From positions 479,235-543,234 of the forward strand of contig NZ_JAALGD010000001.1 in the NCBI RefSeq assembly GCF_011059135.1: DNA of 64,000 bases, written 5' to 3'. A program made the translations under genes and the position numbers. Positions 63,708 to 64,000 of the stretch are shown here, piece after piece. Each line of letters begins with the position of its first letter. The first letter of the stretch is position 1. Origin of the DNA: Brevibacillus sp. SYP-B805. GTDB taxonomy: Bacteria > Bacillota > Bacilli > Brevibacillales > Brevibacillaceae. The notes under the pieces were generated by a model, which had not been told where the DNA came from, did no database searches, and saw nothing but the letters and a program-made list of their open reading frames with translations.

Positions 63708-64000
63708 TTATACGGTCTGTTCTCGATAAGGAACCCCCTTCTTCAGAATTGCGTAGATGAGATGGAGAAGTTTATTGGCACATGCAATTACGGCTACTCT
63801 GTAAGGCTTGGTCTCACGTTTCTGATCAAAATATTGGCGAAGCCGTGGATTTCCTGACCTTCTCAGGCTGCATTGCACCGCCATATACAAAGCTTTTCGA
63901 AGGCGCTTGGATCCTCGCTTCGTGATGCTCATTTGCGTTGCCGTAAACTTTCCGGACTGATGAACGCTTGGATCAATCCCCACGAATGCCACAAGTTTCT
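63708..64000 (-). mobile_element. IS110-family transposase, C-terminal part (5' end outside window)
   Basis: The only sizeable minus-strand gene. The frame is open to the right edge and 97 residues are visible, starting KLVAFVGIDPSVHQSGKF, then TKRGSKRLRKALYMA and ending ILKKGVPYREQTV. This is the Transposase_20 domain of the IS110/IS1111 family; the Ser in HQSGKF matches the position of the family's catalytic Ser. The N-terminal DEDD RuvC-like domain would lie beyond the window. Whether the element is intact cannot be judged. Confidence 0.9.

Overview
The window is a stretch of chromosome from an endospore-forming, flagellated member of the Bacillales. Gene order follows the Bacillus subtilis block from the end of the che/fla operon (cheA-cheW-cheC-cheD-sigD) through rpsB-tsf-pyrH-frr, uppS-cdsA-dxr-rseP, polC, the nusA-infB operon, rpsO-pnp, the dipicolinate synthase and dap genes, tepA-ylzJ-spoIIIE and the ymfF-ymfM group. 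GC content looks high for Bacillus (clearly above 50%), ispG lies between rseP and polC, and proS is absent from that position. A GC-rich lineage related to Brevibacillus, Paenibacillus or Alicyclobacillaceae fits better than Bacillus itself; I cannot name the species. Nearly all genes are on the + strand. The exception is a partial IS110-family transposase at the right edge.

Layout. 1-7175: chemotaxis and motility operon (partial cheA, cheW, cheC, cheD, a small membrane protein, sigD, a FapA/DUF342 protein, a charged small protein, a SwrB-like protein, a short YceG-domain protein), closed by a terminator that overlaps the last stop codon. 7190-20561: translation, lipid, isoprenoid and replication genes. 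20665-29055: rimP-nusA-ylxR-ylxQ-infB-ylxP-rbfA-nrnA-truB-ribF, very tightly packed from one strong promoter with a leader attenuator. 29058-34630: rpsO, pnp, a YlxY-type deacetylase homologue, an M16 protease and ymxH. 34782-39478: dpaA-dpaB (spore dipicolinate synthase) followed by asd-dapG-dapA, which supply its substrate. 39782-45111: RNase J, tepA, ylzJ, spoIIIE.

45158-57774 is the accessory part. It first holds a nucleoside-type ABC importer (nupNOPQ) with a perfect terminator hairpin between the binding-protein gene and the ATPase gene. Next comes an uncatalogued 51-residue zinc-ribbon protein. Then there is a sigma-54 enhancer-binding activator with two PAS-like regions, followed by a textbook -24/-12 promoter with a palindromic upstream site. 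That promoter drives a 3-hydroxybutyrate-dehydrogenase-like SDR gene and a complete HAAT-family (Liv-type) ABC transporter in which the LivM permease and LivG ATPase are fused. The simplest reading is one regulated unit for import and oxidation of a small hydroxy- or branched-chain acid.

57945-63411 is the conserved ymfF-ymfH-ymfI-ymfJ-ymfK-ymfM(rodZ) group (two M16 peptidase homologues, the EF-P-modifying reductase homologue, small conserved proteins, cell-shape factor). Where pgsA would be expected next, an IS110 element begins, with about 300 bp of structured non-coding DNA beside its transposase. A dispersed hairpin repeat (best copies at 7318-7360 and 39636-39679, a partial one near 20625) recurs in intergenic gaps. 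I saw no rRNA, tRNA, CRISPR array or recognisable riboswitch.
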